The notes under the pieces are model-generated. The model did not search any database. It was not told the origin of the DNA and saw only the letters and a program-made list of their open reading frames with translations. Source: Adiantum capillus-veneris (Eukaryota; Streptophyta; Polypodiopsida; Polypodiales; Pteridaceae). Taken from it: a stretch of 64,000 nt of DNA. The first letter of the stretch is position 1; each line of letters opens with the position of its first letter. The translations under genes and the position numbers were made by a program. Below, in pieces: positions 34,449 to 45,982 of the stretch. Location of the stretch: positions 148,593,850-148,657,849 of the forward strand of contig CM043949.1 of the NCBI GenBank assembly GCA_014529385.2, in the 5' to 3' direction.

Positions 34449-35735
34449 CATGGATGAAAATCCAGAGACAGTGATGCACTTTAACCTTGCAGTTATGTAG
34501 ATCTATTTCAAGCATTTTCCATGTATATGCAACAATAACAGGCAGTGGAAAGAAGCCAAATTTCAACCACCAAAGCACTGTAATCTATGGTGAAGAGAAT
34601 TGACCAATTTGATGGCAAAGACATCACAAAGTATTTATGAGATCATATGAAGAAATTGGAGTTGAATCAAGTGTGAGAGGAAGACATGGTCCGAAGTTTT
34701 GAGTTAGTTTCTGTCCCAGAGATCAAAGATTGTATTAGGGAAATCCAAAATGCTCATGGAAGAAATTGGGAGGAATTCAAGATTTCTCTAAAAGAAGACT
34801 ACTTTATGGAGGACTCTGACAAAGTGACCAAAAGAGATTTCTTAGATTGGGTTGCAAAGCCTAAAGAAGGGATTTCTGCTACTACAGAGCTGCTCAGAGA
34901 GTTTGAGTGATGCTATGCTCAACTCTCACAAACCGAACAAGATTCCTTGGATAGGGAGAATGTAGAAATTTTCCTACAAGTAGCAGGTAAAGAAATCAAA
35001 GAAAAGTTAGAGCTTCTCTTGAAGACAAACATATAGAACAAGGTTTGAAGACAAGGTGGAGTGATGTACAAGATGCAGTCTCCCTATTGGCAAAAAGACA
35101 ACACAAAAGAGACAAGATGGTGGTGAACAATGATGCTCTAGTTTTTGCTATTACTAGAATGATGTACAAGATGTAGTATCCCTGTTGGCAAAAAGACAAT
35201 TAAGAAGAGACAAGATGGTGCTCCAAATTTTGCTATTACTGAGAAGTAGCCAAAAGCTGCTATTGTAGCTTCTTAGGATGATGGATCTATGCTTGAAGAG
35301 CTTGTGAAGGGCATACATGAGCTGAAATTAAAGCTAGAAAGGCTTGAAGAAAAGGGGCAAACATTTGGACAGTCGTCGTCAAGTCAAAGACCTCAAAACA
35401 GAGAGGGGTTTGTAAATAGGTTCATATGGTGTGATATCCCAGACCATTAAAGAAGGGACTATGAAAGATTCAAAGATGCCTTGGGTAAAGATCTTTTCTT
35501 CTTCAAAGAGGGAAAGATACATCGTAATGAAACAGGGAAGCCCTTGGCGACCAACTTTGGCAAAGGAGGGATGACAAAGCTAGTTAAGGACATGGCAACA
35601 ACTCATGTTCTCTCAATTGTTAAAGCAGAAGCATTTGTCTTAAAGGCTGTTCAAGTCATGCTCAAAGGATTAAAATTTATTGAAAACGTTGTCAGGCATT
35701 TTTTGGGTGAAAATAAAGTCACTGATCTATGCTAA
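34449..35735 (+). pseudogene. Retrotransposon gag remnant
   Basis: Broken pieces in order: MDENPETVMHFNL at 34449, IDQFDGKD-like near 34600, then a clean piece at 34686-34910 (IKDCIREIQNAHGRNWEEFK, then SLKEDYFMEDSDKVTKRDFL and a LLREFE end). A CIWC-type knuckle remnant follows near 35420 and RNETGKPLATNFGKGGM at about 35530. This layout fits a plant LTR-retrotransposon gag family known to me only by its wording. Numerous stops and shifts make it non-functional. Whether it belongs to the integrase fragment at 36610 is unclear. Confidence 0.55.
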
Positions 35736-36420
35736 AAAGCTTGCCCACTAGCCTCGCACACATATGTCTACATAGTGCTTTGAGTCTGAAGAGTGCTCCT
35801 ATAAAAAATCATGTACAAAGGCTTGATTCTGCTAATTTATTTGCTGGATTTTTGGGTTGGTTGAACTTTCAAAAGATGGTTTTCAATAAGCACTTTCAAT
35901 TGTGGTTGATAGCCTGTGAATCGGACTCATACATCATGAGTTACATGCATTTGAAGCAGCCGGTCCCTTACTTAGAAAGAGGTTGCGGATGCATGCGAGG
36001 AAATGCAAGTGGTCCAAAGCTTTTTTAAATTTCAATTCCCAAAAGAAAATGCTATTTCAGCTCAAAACCCATAAAAATCTTGATATGCAAGAATGTAAAC
36101 TTTTGTGTCAAAGAAAGAGATGAGTGTAATTCAGCTTTAAAGACTAAGAAAATTTCAACTATAATACCAAGATGCCATTACCATCTTAGAGAAAGTACCA
36201 CTTAGACGGAGTATAATATCAAAGTTAGGAATACGCATCAGCAGTCAAAGCAAAGTATCAGTAAATCTCATCAATATGGGAAAGTTCAAAGTATATTATG
36301 GATTTCAGAGGTTTCTTTAAGGTTCAGGGTCTCGATCCGTGTATACAAAAGTAACCTCATGATACTAGTCAGGTTCTTAATCAGCTTGAAGTCTTCAAGC
36401 CGAACCTCCTAGTGACTAGA
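35736..36420. other. Intergenic sequence, nothing recognised
   Basis: No motif, repeat or convincing open frame. Confidence 0.5.
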
Positions 36421-36600
36421 ATTTCAACTTTCCAATCAAAGCCATCTTTGTTGAGCCCTCAATAGGAATCAAATGAGACTTTTCAGGAATAACCTTTAAG
36501 AAAACCATATCAGCAGTTTCATACTCCACAACACGATGTTGCTTGTCATAATACAATTTATGTCTGTTTTGAGATTTTCTAATATTCTGCATTGACCATT
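36421..36600 (-). repeat. Inverted fragment of a Gypsy integrase 3' region
   Basis: On the minus strand this reads SQNRHKLYYDKQHRVVEYE, then DMVFLKVIPEKSHLIPI. It is an inverted copy of the region where integrase meets chromodomain at 37045-37120 plus 38040-38065. It has no solo LTR at that point and so preserves the uninterrupted junction. Confidence 0.85.
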
Positions 36601-36609
36601 GCACGCTTG

Positions 36610-38403
36610 TTTGTGAAAGAGATATTTCGTTTGCATGGCATGCCCAAGAGTATAGAGTATAGTGTTTGACAGAGATTCTAAGTTCACTTCTCATTTGTGG
36701 AGAGCGACTTTTGGCTCTATAGGTACCCAGTTACGCATGTCTACTGCTTTTCATCCTCAAACTGAGGGGAAAACAAAGAGAGTGAATCGTATTTTAGAAG
36801 ATATGTTACGAATGTATTTCAATGAAAACCAATCTAATTGGAATGAATATCTGCCTTTGGTTGAATTTGCATATAACAGTTCTTATCATACATCTATTAG
36901 GATGACTCCGTTTGAGGCAATGTATGGCTACAACTGTCCCACACCTACTAATTTTCTTAACTCGAGGAATAAGGTAGAACTGTCATGTGAGATGCTTGAG
37001 AAAATGGATAGCGAGTTGCTCAAAATCAGGGGGAATATTAGAGAAGCTCAAAACAGACATAAATTGTATTATGACAAGCAACATCGTGTTGTGGAGTATG
37101 AAACTGGTGATATGATTTTCTTAAATGTCACAGGAACAGAATAATAGAGATAGACAGCAAAGATAGAGAAAGAGATCTTTGTATTGATAGTGTTTGATAC
37201 AACAAAGGAGCAATAAATATATGGGTGCACTCCGTTGTACGGAGCTCGAACCTCCCGACCACCCCCGAGCTTTAGTTCACTTGCATGCAGCGTCTCACTC
37301 GCACTCGCACTCGCAGAAGAAGAGATCGTTGAATGATCCCCAAAATGCACCACCCGTCTGGTTTTTTTCCACCAAAAGCATGAGACCTCCCAAAATAGCC
37401 GCTTTTCTATTTTTGGCGTTCGGTCGACTCGACATGCGCGCCAAGTATACCTGCGAGAATAAGGTAAGAACGTGATCGCGAAGCGATCCGTAAGGGTTAG
37501 ATTTTTGAAACTTTTTTTTTTCTTTTCAAGTCCTAAAATTTTCAGTTGTCTTCAACTGAACATAACTCCCAAACGGAGCCAAAACAGCCCAAGTCCGTCT
37601 CACACAATCTTGTTGCCCTCGCTACGCTCTTCAACGGCTATGTGATGGAAAATTTTCATAGCCTGCTCTGATTTGCTGAAAATCAACCTGCAAAACAACA
37701 TTTTCTACAAAAACGATGCAAAAACAGCAAATCCCATTTTTTTTCTTAATCTTTGGCTCTCAACGAACATCAAAATATCAAAATCTCTAAAGACTCAGAG
37801 AACCAAAGTTGTTCCTTATAAAACAGGCTTCAATCGCTTCATACAACACTTTTCCAAAATCCCACCTTAACACCTTCAAAAATGCCCTAGAAAGTGCCTT
37901 CCGGACCAAAAAAATTTATTGGACGAAAACAACCCACACATCCTTCTACACAGTGGACTAACTTTAAAACGACCAAAAGTTCCTAGAAAAACAAAATTTA
38001 ATGCTAAAACACCTCAAAATCAAGTCCTGTTACATTAAAGGTTATTCCTGAAAAGTCTCATTTGATTCTTGGAAAGGATAGAAGATTGTCTCCACAATTT
38101 ACTGGGCCGTTTAAAATTTTGAAGCGCATTGGCTCATTAGCTTACAAATTGGAATGGCCTTCTCATGTTAAAGTGCATCCTGTATTTCATGTGAGTTTAT
38201 TGAAAAAGTATGCTCCTAATGTGCATCATGTTTTACAAGACAACTCTAAGTTGAAAGATGACGGAACATTGATTGTAGAACCAGACTTAGTGCTAGATAG
38301 GCATGTTAAACATCTGAGAAATAGAGACATTGTGAAAGTTTTGGTTAAGTGGCAAAACTATTCAGTAGAGGATGCATCATGGGTTGATCTTAGTGTTTTG
38401 TAA
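36610..38403 (+). pseudogene. Gypsy (chromovirus) integrase-chromodomain fragment split by a solo LTR
   Basis: The part before the insertion (36610-37125) reads FVKEIFRLHGMP, then DRDSKFTSHLWRATF, then HPQTEGKTKRVNRILEDML and FEAMYGY. This is the C-terminal half of the integrase core with its second Asp and the Glu. The part after it (38040-38403) reads KVIPEKSHLI, the GPFKILKRIG barrel and HPVFHVSLLKKY. A chromodomain-like end follows (VKVLVKWQNYSVEDASWVD). The TAA at 38401-38403 closes the frame. RT and RNase H are absent upstream, so this is a truncated element. Integrase would insert element DNA, and the chromodomain would steer it to chromatin marks. Confidence 0.85.
37126..38034. mobile_element. 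Solo LTR (909 bp), TSD TTAAA
   Basis: The sequence starts TGTCACAGGA, ends TCCTGTTACA and is flanked by TTAAA on both sides (37121-37125 and 38035-38039). It interrupts the Gypsy integrase frame between the codons for FL and KVIP. Only one LTR is present, so internal sequences were lost by LTR-LTR recombination. An inverted fragment of the same LTR lies at 39107-39345. Confidence 0.92.
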
Positions 38404-38460
38404 AGAGAATTTTCCTCTCTTTCCAACTCCGAGGACATAGTTAATTTTGATAAGGGGAGA

Positions 38461-39065
38461 ATGTAATAAGACTAATTTTGAAATTCTAAAAGTCGAAAAG
38501 AATGGAGTAGGGCATATCTTTTGTTGAGCACGATTTGGAAGATTGTTGAATAGTCTATTAAATAGAGCTTATATGAATGAGTTTGAGATATTAAGAGAGA
38601 ACATATATTCTTTTTCTAAATAATACACTAAAGACGTATTTGATAAAGATTAATGAATAAGACATAGTCTGTCTATGAACAGTAAAATTGAGATTTTTAT
38701 TAATATCAATGTTTTATATTTATGTGTTTTAGCTTAAAATGCATGGGTAGGCTTAAAATAAGTTGAAAAAGTAGTGGAAACCAAAAAATAGATGTTTTAG
38801 GAGTCGCGACCTAAAAGTTGCGTTTTCAGCCAAAAAGGACGTTTTTCGCAATTCTGTTCGCGATGCCTTGTAGATTAGTCCTATTCCCGTCGTTTTGAGT
38901 ACCTGGATTGCTCTGTTCTGAGTTTGTTTATAAAATTTATGATGAAAACAAACAGAAGGCAGTATCAGTGTAGTATACACAGGGACAGGTAGACATACAA
39001 CATCATATAGCTCTCTCTGCTATCAACCAAGAAGTGGATTTGTTTCTTCATGGTAGACTATTGCA
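38461..39065 (+). repeat. Probable 3' LTR of the Gypsy element, end uncertain
   Basis: A polypurine stretch AAGGGGAGAA ends just before TGTAATAAGAC at 38461, the usual PPT-LTR junction after a chromovirus stop codon. The right end is a guess (ATTGCA near 39065). No partner LTR is seen. Confidence 0.45.
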
Positions 39066-39106
39066 ATTGAGATTATGAAGGTATACTTGGTGCAAAAATC
39101 GAGTTG

Positions 39107-39345
39107 ATGACGGGTGGTGCGTTTGGGGATCATTCACAGATCTCCTCTTCTACGAGTGCGAGTGAGACACTGCATGCAAGTGTACTAAAGCTCGGGGGTG
39201 GTCGGGAGGTTCGAGCTCCGTACAACGGAGTGCACCCATATTCAATTGCTCCTCTATTGTATCAAAAGTGTACAAAGATTCATCAATACAAAGATCTCTT
39301 TCTCTACCTTTTGCTATCTATCTCTATTATTATGTTCCTGTGACA
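39107..39345 (-). repeat. Inverted partial copy of the solo LTR
   Basis: In reverse complement this begins with the LTR start TGTCACAGGAAC at 39345 and runs to a GACGGGTGGTGC motif at 39107. It matches the first 240 bp or so of the solo LTR (37126-37360). The rest is absent. Confidence 0.85.
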
Positions 39346-41712
39346 CTAAGAGCCATCTTTTCCAACCTATTTTGGCATGGCTACGAGCCATCTGTTTGTA
39401 GTCCATCAGTGATTGATTTCAAGATAAAACAGTTCTATTCAGTTAAGTACCCATCAACTATAATGGACAAGCAAGGGTCTTGGCATCAAGTCAAGTTGTG
39501 CAAGTCAAGTTGAGTTTCTGAAGTCTTAAACTCATAAGGGCTTATCTCTACCAAGGTGTATGGATGAAGCCATCATTTCAGACCGCACGACTGTTCACAA
39601 CAACCCCAGATTATGGATTTTTGGGTGTGTAAAAGATCTAGTTGTGAATACGACTCTAATTTCAGTGGAGCTCCTAGTAGCACTAAGAGTGCCTATATAA
39701 GTAGCATTTGGGGTAAGACCGAGCGCGTGATTAATAGATCACTTAGGAAGGGTTGATGGTCCATCTTGGGAATCTTGACACGCAGTTTCAAGGAAAGACG
39801 TCCACAAACTACCAAGGGGTAGTGGAAGTCTTTCAACTTCAAAAGTAAGGACATGCCACGGGAAAACCCAAGGGGGTTCACAGACAAAGGCCAAGGGCTG
39901 GCTTCTTGTTGAGCAATTTTCATGCTACGTTTGACCAAGGGGTCTGACAATGTTACTTTAACCAAGGGGTCTGGATTGCATAGGCAACACCTAAGGTTCC
40001 ATCTGCAATACTACTTGCATTTTCACTAATTTTTAATTAGTGTTACTAGGTCTTTGCAATAGGGACATTTGCACAGATGTCTTTCACTACGCATAAGTGA
40101 ACACTATGTTCATCCTCCAAGTACGCACCTTCTTTACATTAATTCCATTTTTCATTATGCTTTGCTTGAATTTTCAAGTCGGGTAACTAAGTTGGATGGC
40201 TTTCATCCATTTTTGCTCTTTGGCGAGATAACAAGGTCATGTGAGAACCAAGAATTTTAGGCCGTTGTGTCCAAAATACATTTTTTGCAGTATGCAATTA
40301 TAGGCCCACTTGTAGGATTTATTTGGCACATGCTGCTACATGGGATACAACATGGTCTAGGAACTCAAGGAGTTCGATTTAGCCAGTGTGGAGCAATGAA
40401 TGAGGGTCCCTCTCATTCTTGCCACGAAGTGTTTAGAGTTACCTCCACACACAAGTACATCTTGTACTTGAAGGATGTTCTTTTTTAAACATCCTTACAT
40501 GAGATATATTCCACATGTGGAGAATATGAGTCTCTTGACTGACACTAGCGCCCATTATTTCAAGTATGTGTCACGACAAAGTCTCTAGGTGCTGGTCAAA
40601 TCTGTTTTCTAGACCATTTTCAGCACGGCATATCAGGAGCAATTTCGGTGGCCAAAAATTGTCGGATACTTAGAATGACTTGTTCAGGTACAAGTACTGC
40701 TAAACAAAATTACATATGGTTGTTTATACGTATAGCAAGGCTCTAAGTTGTTAATGAAAAAGTTTCATTGTTTGTCCCTAGAAGTGATTAATGTTTCATC
40801 TTCTATTATGGTTCAAACATTTTAGCAAGGCTTGCAAATGATTGTAGCATATAGTATTTAGTTTGTTTTTCGAACTATTTACATTCCTCCTTTAATGTGT
40901 GCTACGAGTATCACATTCACCATAAGTATTAGCAAAGCTAATCAGGGATATACAGGTTCAAATGTATTTTTTGCTAAATGGATGCACACTAGGTGTTATG
41001 GGCCCTAGTGTTTAGCAAAGGATGATCTGGAGAAGCATGCATATTCATCACATCCATTGCTTATGAAGGATTTTACACTCTATGTGCAGTATCTCTCTGA
41101 GCTTATTGTTGGATCTACCAATCACCAATAGAGTTCATGGCTCAATTTGGGTGCTTGTGGATTTTTCACGTTAACCGAGATGGTTATTTAGGACATTGTT
41201 GATTCTACAGCAATGTTAATGTACGATATTGTGATCCTCGTTTACTAGTCCTCTGGGATGAATGTCTGTAAACCGTGGGGGAAAACACATCTCAATACTT
41301 TCAAAATCCAAAGAGGATAGGCAGATTACAACTTACAAGTGTACTCTTGTGCTGAAGGATATGCAAAGCGTGTACATTAGCACCAAGCAATCCAATTAGC
41401 AAGAATGTATCACTCTAGTTGGTGTTGCTTACAATAACGTAAAGCATGTTTGTGACTCAGTTTAGCCCCTTCATGTTTAAGTTTGTTTCTCAACCTTGAA
41501 CACTAGTTATGGTGGGGTTGTTTATACTGATGAAATTTGAGAACAAGTCAAGGACTTAAACATGGTTGATGAGTTAAGTCGGCAAGCAACTTTTCATGGA
41601 AAGTGGTACTCTTTTGGGTACATTTTTTTTGTGATAACTCGTTTAGCATGCTCATGTGCATTCCATATGGAGTTTACACATTGATTAGATAGGAACTGAT
41701 ACAATCAGATGG
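39346..41712. other. Long stretch without recognised features
   Basis: About 2.4 kb of moderately AT-rich sequence with only short random frames. The last 100 bp leads into a Gypsy 3' remnant. The stretch is probably decayed element sequence that I cannot classify. Confidence 0.5.
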
Positions 41713-41890
41713 TTGCAAATGGACAACAATGTGGAAAATCAAGATGTTACTCTTGGTTTCATTGAACCTCCTACTGAACCGTGTTCGGTCATGCAAACAG
41801 CTGGATCCATGAAGGAGGCCATTGTGGAAAACATTAGTGTATCATCACTCTTGTTTTTGAGAATGAAAACGCTTCTCCAAGGGAGAGTAC
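41713..41890 (+). pseudogene. Gypsy polyprotein C-terminus and polypurine tract
   Basis: QDVTLGFIEPPTEP and the later ENISV segment match the chromodomain end of the Gypsy element at 60115-60300 (VDFIEPPTSP, then GNISVLKK). The CAAGGGAGAG stretch before TGTTAGG is PPT-like. It is the last part of a Gypsy element whose body is missing. Confidence 0.6.
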
Positions 41891-42606
41891 TGTTAGGCCA
41901 AGGGCCACCCTAACACCAAGGTCCGGCTGCTAAAGGAGATGGGATCCTAGGGGCAAGGCCTATAAAGGGAGGTTGGGCGGGGGATCAAGGCTAGGCAATC
42001 CCAGGGTTTTACATCAGAGGCTATTGAAAAGAGATGTCATGCTTGGCACTACCCTGGTTGATATGTATGCCAAATGTGGTGCACTTCAGAAAGCACCAAA
42101 AGTGCTTGAGGAGCTTACTATTCGCTTGGAATGCACTGATTACGGGATACACAAAACACGAGTAGGGAAGGCATGTCTCTAGGTGGAGTCACCTACAATG
42201 GCACCTTGAAGGCATGTGGACTTACGCAAGATATTGACATGGATGAGAGTACTGTTAGGCCAAGGGCCACCCTAACACCAAGGTCCGGCTGCTAAAGGAG
42301 ATGGGATCCTAGGGGCAAGGCCTATAAAGGGAGGTTGGGCGGAGGATCAAGGCTAGGCAGTCCCAGGGTTTTACATCAGAGGCTATTGAAAGGGGATGTC
42401 ATGCTTGGCACTACCCTGGTTGATATGTATGCCAAATGTGGTGCACTTCAAAAAGCACCAAAAGTGCTTGAGGAGCTTACTGTTCGCTTGGAATGCACTG
42501 ATTACGGGATACACAAAACACGAGTAGGGAAGGCATGTCTCTAGGTGGAGTCACCTACAATGGCACCTTGAAGGCATGTGGACTTACTTAAGATATTGAC
42601 ATGGAT
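41883..42606. repeat. 362-bp tandem duplication joining LTR and PPR sequence
   Basis: 41883-42244 and 42245-42606 are almost identical. Each starts GAGAGTACTGTTAGG and ends at GACATGGAT. The sequence after the second copy continues GAGAGAATGCACC as in an unrearranged PPR gene. The breakpoints share the bases GAGAG. Confidence 0.94.
41891..42013 (+). repeat. Short Gypsy LTR (123 bp), first copy
   Basis: TGTTAGG...TTTTACA with an internal TATA-like CCTATAAAGG. It follows a PPT and is abutted on the right by PPR coding sequence. A copy at 42253-42375 arises from the tandem duplication. Confidence 0.65.
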
Positions 42607-43620
42607 GAGAGAATGCACCTTACGATTGCTCGTCACGAACTGTTAGAGAAAGATGTTGTGCTTGGTTGTGCTTTAGTTGATATGTTCCTGGTGGGAGCTT
42701 TGTCAAATCATGCTCCTCGTATTTCAACAGTTGTTGATGGGTGGTATCCTGATGAATATTGTGATTTGGATACATAGGAAGATGATGATGATCATGAATA
42801 TCATAGGCAGTCCATTAAGACTGGTTTCTTGCACATGAAATTGATTACCTGAGTGATCGACATGTATGTCAGATGTAGTGTGCATGAGAAAGCACAAAAA
42901 GTGCTTGAGGAGATTTTTGTCCGGAATGTCGTTTCTTGGAACACATTGCTCTCTAGATACAATCACCTATGCGTGAATCTTGAAGCATGTGGCTCTACAC
43001 AAGATACTGATATGGACACAAAAATTCATGATGATATTGTTAGTCAAAGGCTATTGAAAAGAGATGTTGTGCTTGGCACTACCCTGGTCAATATGTATAC
43101 CAAATGTGGTGCACTTTAGAAAGCACCAGAAGTGCTTGAGGAGCTTCTTGTTCGCTTGGAATGCACTGATTGCGGTATACACAAAACATGAGTAGGGTCA
43201 GAAAGCTCTATGCTGTTTTCAGCTGATGCAAAGTGAGGGCCTCTATCTAGATGCAATCACCTATGCATGCCAGATATATGTCAAATGCGGTGTACTTCAC
43301 AAAGCACAAAACTTGCTTTGGAAGCTTCTCTTATTGTCCGAAAGGTCATCTCCTGGAGTGCATTGATTGTAATATGCCCAATAGAGACAGGGTTAAGAAG
43401 CTCGAGACTGTTTTTAGCAGATGTAAAGAGATGGCATCTCACCAAGTGGAATCACCTACACTTGCATCTGAAGGCATGTGGCATTATGTAGATGTTGATA
43501 CGTGAAAAGGCTATTGAAAAAAGACGTTGTGCTTGGAAATGGCTTGGTTGACATGTATTCCAAATACTTACAAAGCTCAAAAAAGTGCTCGAGGAGCTTC
43601 CTATCAAGAATGTCATCTCT
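42014..43620 (+). pseudogene. PLS-class pentatricopeptide repeat (PPR) gene remnant
   Basis: Repeated PPR motifs are spread over three frames: LLKRDVMLGTTLVDMYAKCG and LQKAPKVLEEL (42025-42120, again 42387-42482), IDMYVRCSVHEKAQKVLEE and VRNVVSWNTLL (42853-42950), LEACGSTQDTDMDTKIHDDI and GTTLVNMYTKCGAL (42980-43119), then ISWSALI (about 43350) and GNGLVDMYSKY-like at 43535. Intact relatives act in mitochondria or plastids on specific RNAs and often direct C-to-U editing. Here many frameshifts and stops, an inserted Gypsy LTR and a tandem duplication abolish function. Start and C-terminal domain are not visible. The wording is like that of fern PPR proteins (from memory). Confidence 0.85.
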
Positions 43621-43701
43621 CTGAACGCTCTCTCTCTCTCTCTCTCCCCCAATAAATGTGTTAAGACAAAACTAGAAGTATTAATCTGCTTCAAATTGTC
43701 A

Positions 43702-43875
43702 TCTTCGTATCTGCTCCTACGCACTGCAACCTACGATGCAACTAACGAAGCACTCTAGTTTTGCTTGCTTTGATGCAATTGTAGGAAGTCTTCGTATGTG
43801 CTCCTACGCATTGCAACCTACAATGCAGCTAACAAAGCACTCTAGTTTTGCTTGCTTTGATGCAATTGTAGGAAG
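43702..43875. repeat. 87-bp tandem duplication
   Basis: Two adjacent copies starting TCTTCGTATSTGCTCCTACG and ending GCAATTGTAGGAAG, with a handful of substitutions. Confidence 0.93.
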
Positions 43876-44067
43876 TCAATCCGAGGGGTTTTGACGCATC
43901 GTTATCATGTACGTCACAACCCTGTAGTATAGGCTGAAATGGGAGCTTGTAGCTAATTGTCTAAGTCGCACTTCGCTCTTGAATATGAAGTGGGGTGTCG
44001 GGCAAGCCACCTTTGAGAGTATAAATTAGTATTCAAGCGTACGATCAACGCGGTACGACTCAGGATA

Positions 44068-44673
44068 GTGGTGGGAAAGGAGGGATCGGAAGAGGCCATG
44101 ACGACTCAGACGACGGGCGCGGTAAGACCGGAAGAGACGAAGGCGAACGTGCAAAATGGATTAAAGCCGACATTGATGGAAATTTTAACGCTCTTAATGG
44201 ACGTGGACATGGTAAACTTTGTGTGTCTGTTCCTTGTGGGCAGCTTTAACCTTGGCGACTTTGTTGATCTGCATGGTCGAAGCATAGGCAAGTACACACT
44301 GCAGCTGAGCAACAAGTAGGGCACGAAAAACAGCGTGAGTTTTCAGCAAAAGCAAGTTCGACCGGCTACTAGATGGGCGTCCATGTTTATGAGTGCAAGG
44401 CCAGCGTCGGCCGGCAACGTGGCCTGGACAACCTTGCAAAGGACCAACGACAGCTCCACTCGGCTGGGCGTGTGGGCCCTGCCGTACACGTGTAACGTCA
44501 AAGTGGTGACGCGTGGCATCAAGAACAGCCGCCCCACACGTTGGTCCTTTCGGTTGCCAGAGGGAATCACGGCCGGGGCGACTTGCAGCATGGCGCTCGG
44601 CCATAACGAGCCGCCCTCCGTCTCCTGCAGTCCGCCAGTTACTACTACTAATCCTGCGTGGCAGCTGCTATAG
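44068..44673 (+). pseudogene. Unidentified GC-rich reading frame with one stop
   Basis: One frame of about 200 codons is broken only by a TAG at 44317-44319. The first part contains FNLGDFVDLHGRSIGKYTLQ. The second contains STRLGVWALPYTCNVKVVTR and PEGITAGATCSMALG. Base composition is clearly richer in G and C than the surroundings. A TATA-like TATAAATT lies at about 44023. I do not recognise the product. A vague likeness of the first part to the N-terminal barrel of lipoxygenases is too weak to name it. It is the best candidate for a host gene fragment in the window. Confidence 0.35.
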
Positions 44674-44858
44674 CTTCCCCCAACTCTACTTCATTTGTAT
44701 GTACTCATTTCCGGCCTAATTATAACCATAGAGTTTGAAGGGCTTGCATGCGGCAGGATCCGTGAGCTGTAATTAGCTGTCGATCGCGTTTTGGGGTTTA
44801 ATCTACCTCCTTGGCATGGCATGAAAGGATTTTGAACACGAGCATGAATTTTGAGGTT

Positions 44859-44862
<4 letters not shown>

Positions 44863-44904
<42 letters not shown>
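44863..44904. repeat. (CT)n microsatellite at the CACTA 2 left junction
   Basis: CT dinucleotides running into the left end of CACTA 2. Confidence 0.93.
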
Positions 44905-44905
<1 letters not shown>

Positions 44906-44930
44906 ACAACAAAAAAAGCTGTCATTGATG

Positions 44931-45070
44931 CATATATCGACGCACCACTTCGATATTTGCGTCGATATAGACGTCCCTCTGAACCTGTCGCTATTTGCGT
45001 CGATATCTGCATAAAAAGGCTTTATTTGCGACGTAAATATCGACGTAAATAGCGACGCAGATATCGACGA
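44931..45070. repeat. Left subterminal repeats of CACTA 2
   Basis: Repeated ATATCGACGC, GCGTCGATAT and AAATAGCGACGC motifs in both orientations, allowing a fold-back structure. Confidence 0.88.
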
Positions 45071-45335
45071 CCATTACAGAAAAAAAAATTCTTGGACAGA
45101 GGGTAGGTAGGTTGGCCTGTGCCCAGTGAAAAGATGGACACGGCCACCGCAGCCGACTTCCTACCCTCTGCCCAAGAAAGCGAGCAGCACCAAAATCAAC
45201 TGTGCTTTCGCAAAAATTTCGACAGAGTTACCTTCGTTTTTACATAAACTTTTCAAAAAAAATATATCATGTATACACCTCCTACATGCTATCCATGTAG
45301 GATCTCACATGAGATTCAAGGCCAATGATCATAAC

Positions 45336-45575
45336 GAACCATAACCATAACTTAAAACCATAACCGACCAATATAACCACTTTGATCATAACCAGAAACA
45401 AAATTAACAATAGCCATAAGCATAACCAAAAAGTTAAACATAACCATAAGCAAAACCTGAACCATAACTATATATGTTTATACAAGAATAGGAGAAATAA
45501 CCATGTCTATACAATGACAATGACAATAACCATGAGGGTCAGAAAAACAATAACTGTTTGAACAATAATCATAAC
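45336..45575. repeat. Degenerate AACCATA repeat
   Basis: Many ATAACCATAACC-type units, imperfect. The same feature sits in the same place in CACTA 3 (61345-61475), so it belongs to the element family. Confidence 0.85.
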
Positions 45576-45982
45576 CATATATATATGTATATACAAAAGG
45601 AGACACAGAAGCGTGTCTGTGTCTCACAAAGCATCTATATGAAATCCGGTCCACTGATGACTAGGCGTCACAACCTGCACATAGGACAACTCAAAAAATT
45701 AGTATTGATATTACTTCACATATACTTACTTAATTCAATCAACTCACACATATTAACGTCTCACCTCAAGCGATCAGCAGGACAGTAAGGCCGCGTAGTC
45801 TACGGGCTATCCTGAAGCATCAAGATAATTCAATACTTCATAGATACCTCTGCGATATCAATCTGACTCCTCTTGACGTGTCAGGGCTCGATGCATCGCA
45901 AGATTCTGCGTTTATACAAAAATCAGAGTAATAAGAATACATGATTCATCGCGTTTTAAAAAACGCCATAGTTAAGATTAAA

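Noticed and set aside
44068-44673. Lipoxygenase N-terminal (PLAT) domain
   Set aside because: Only a loose likeness in the first 80 codons. The following sequence lacks any lipoxygenase motif in the expected frame.
45336-45575. Interstitial telomere repeat
   Set aside because: The unit is AACCATA-like and degenerate, not the plant telomere heptamer, and it recurs at the same place in CACTA 3.
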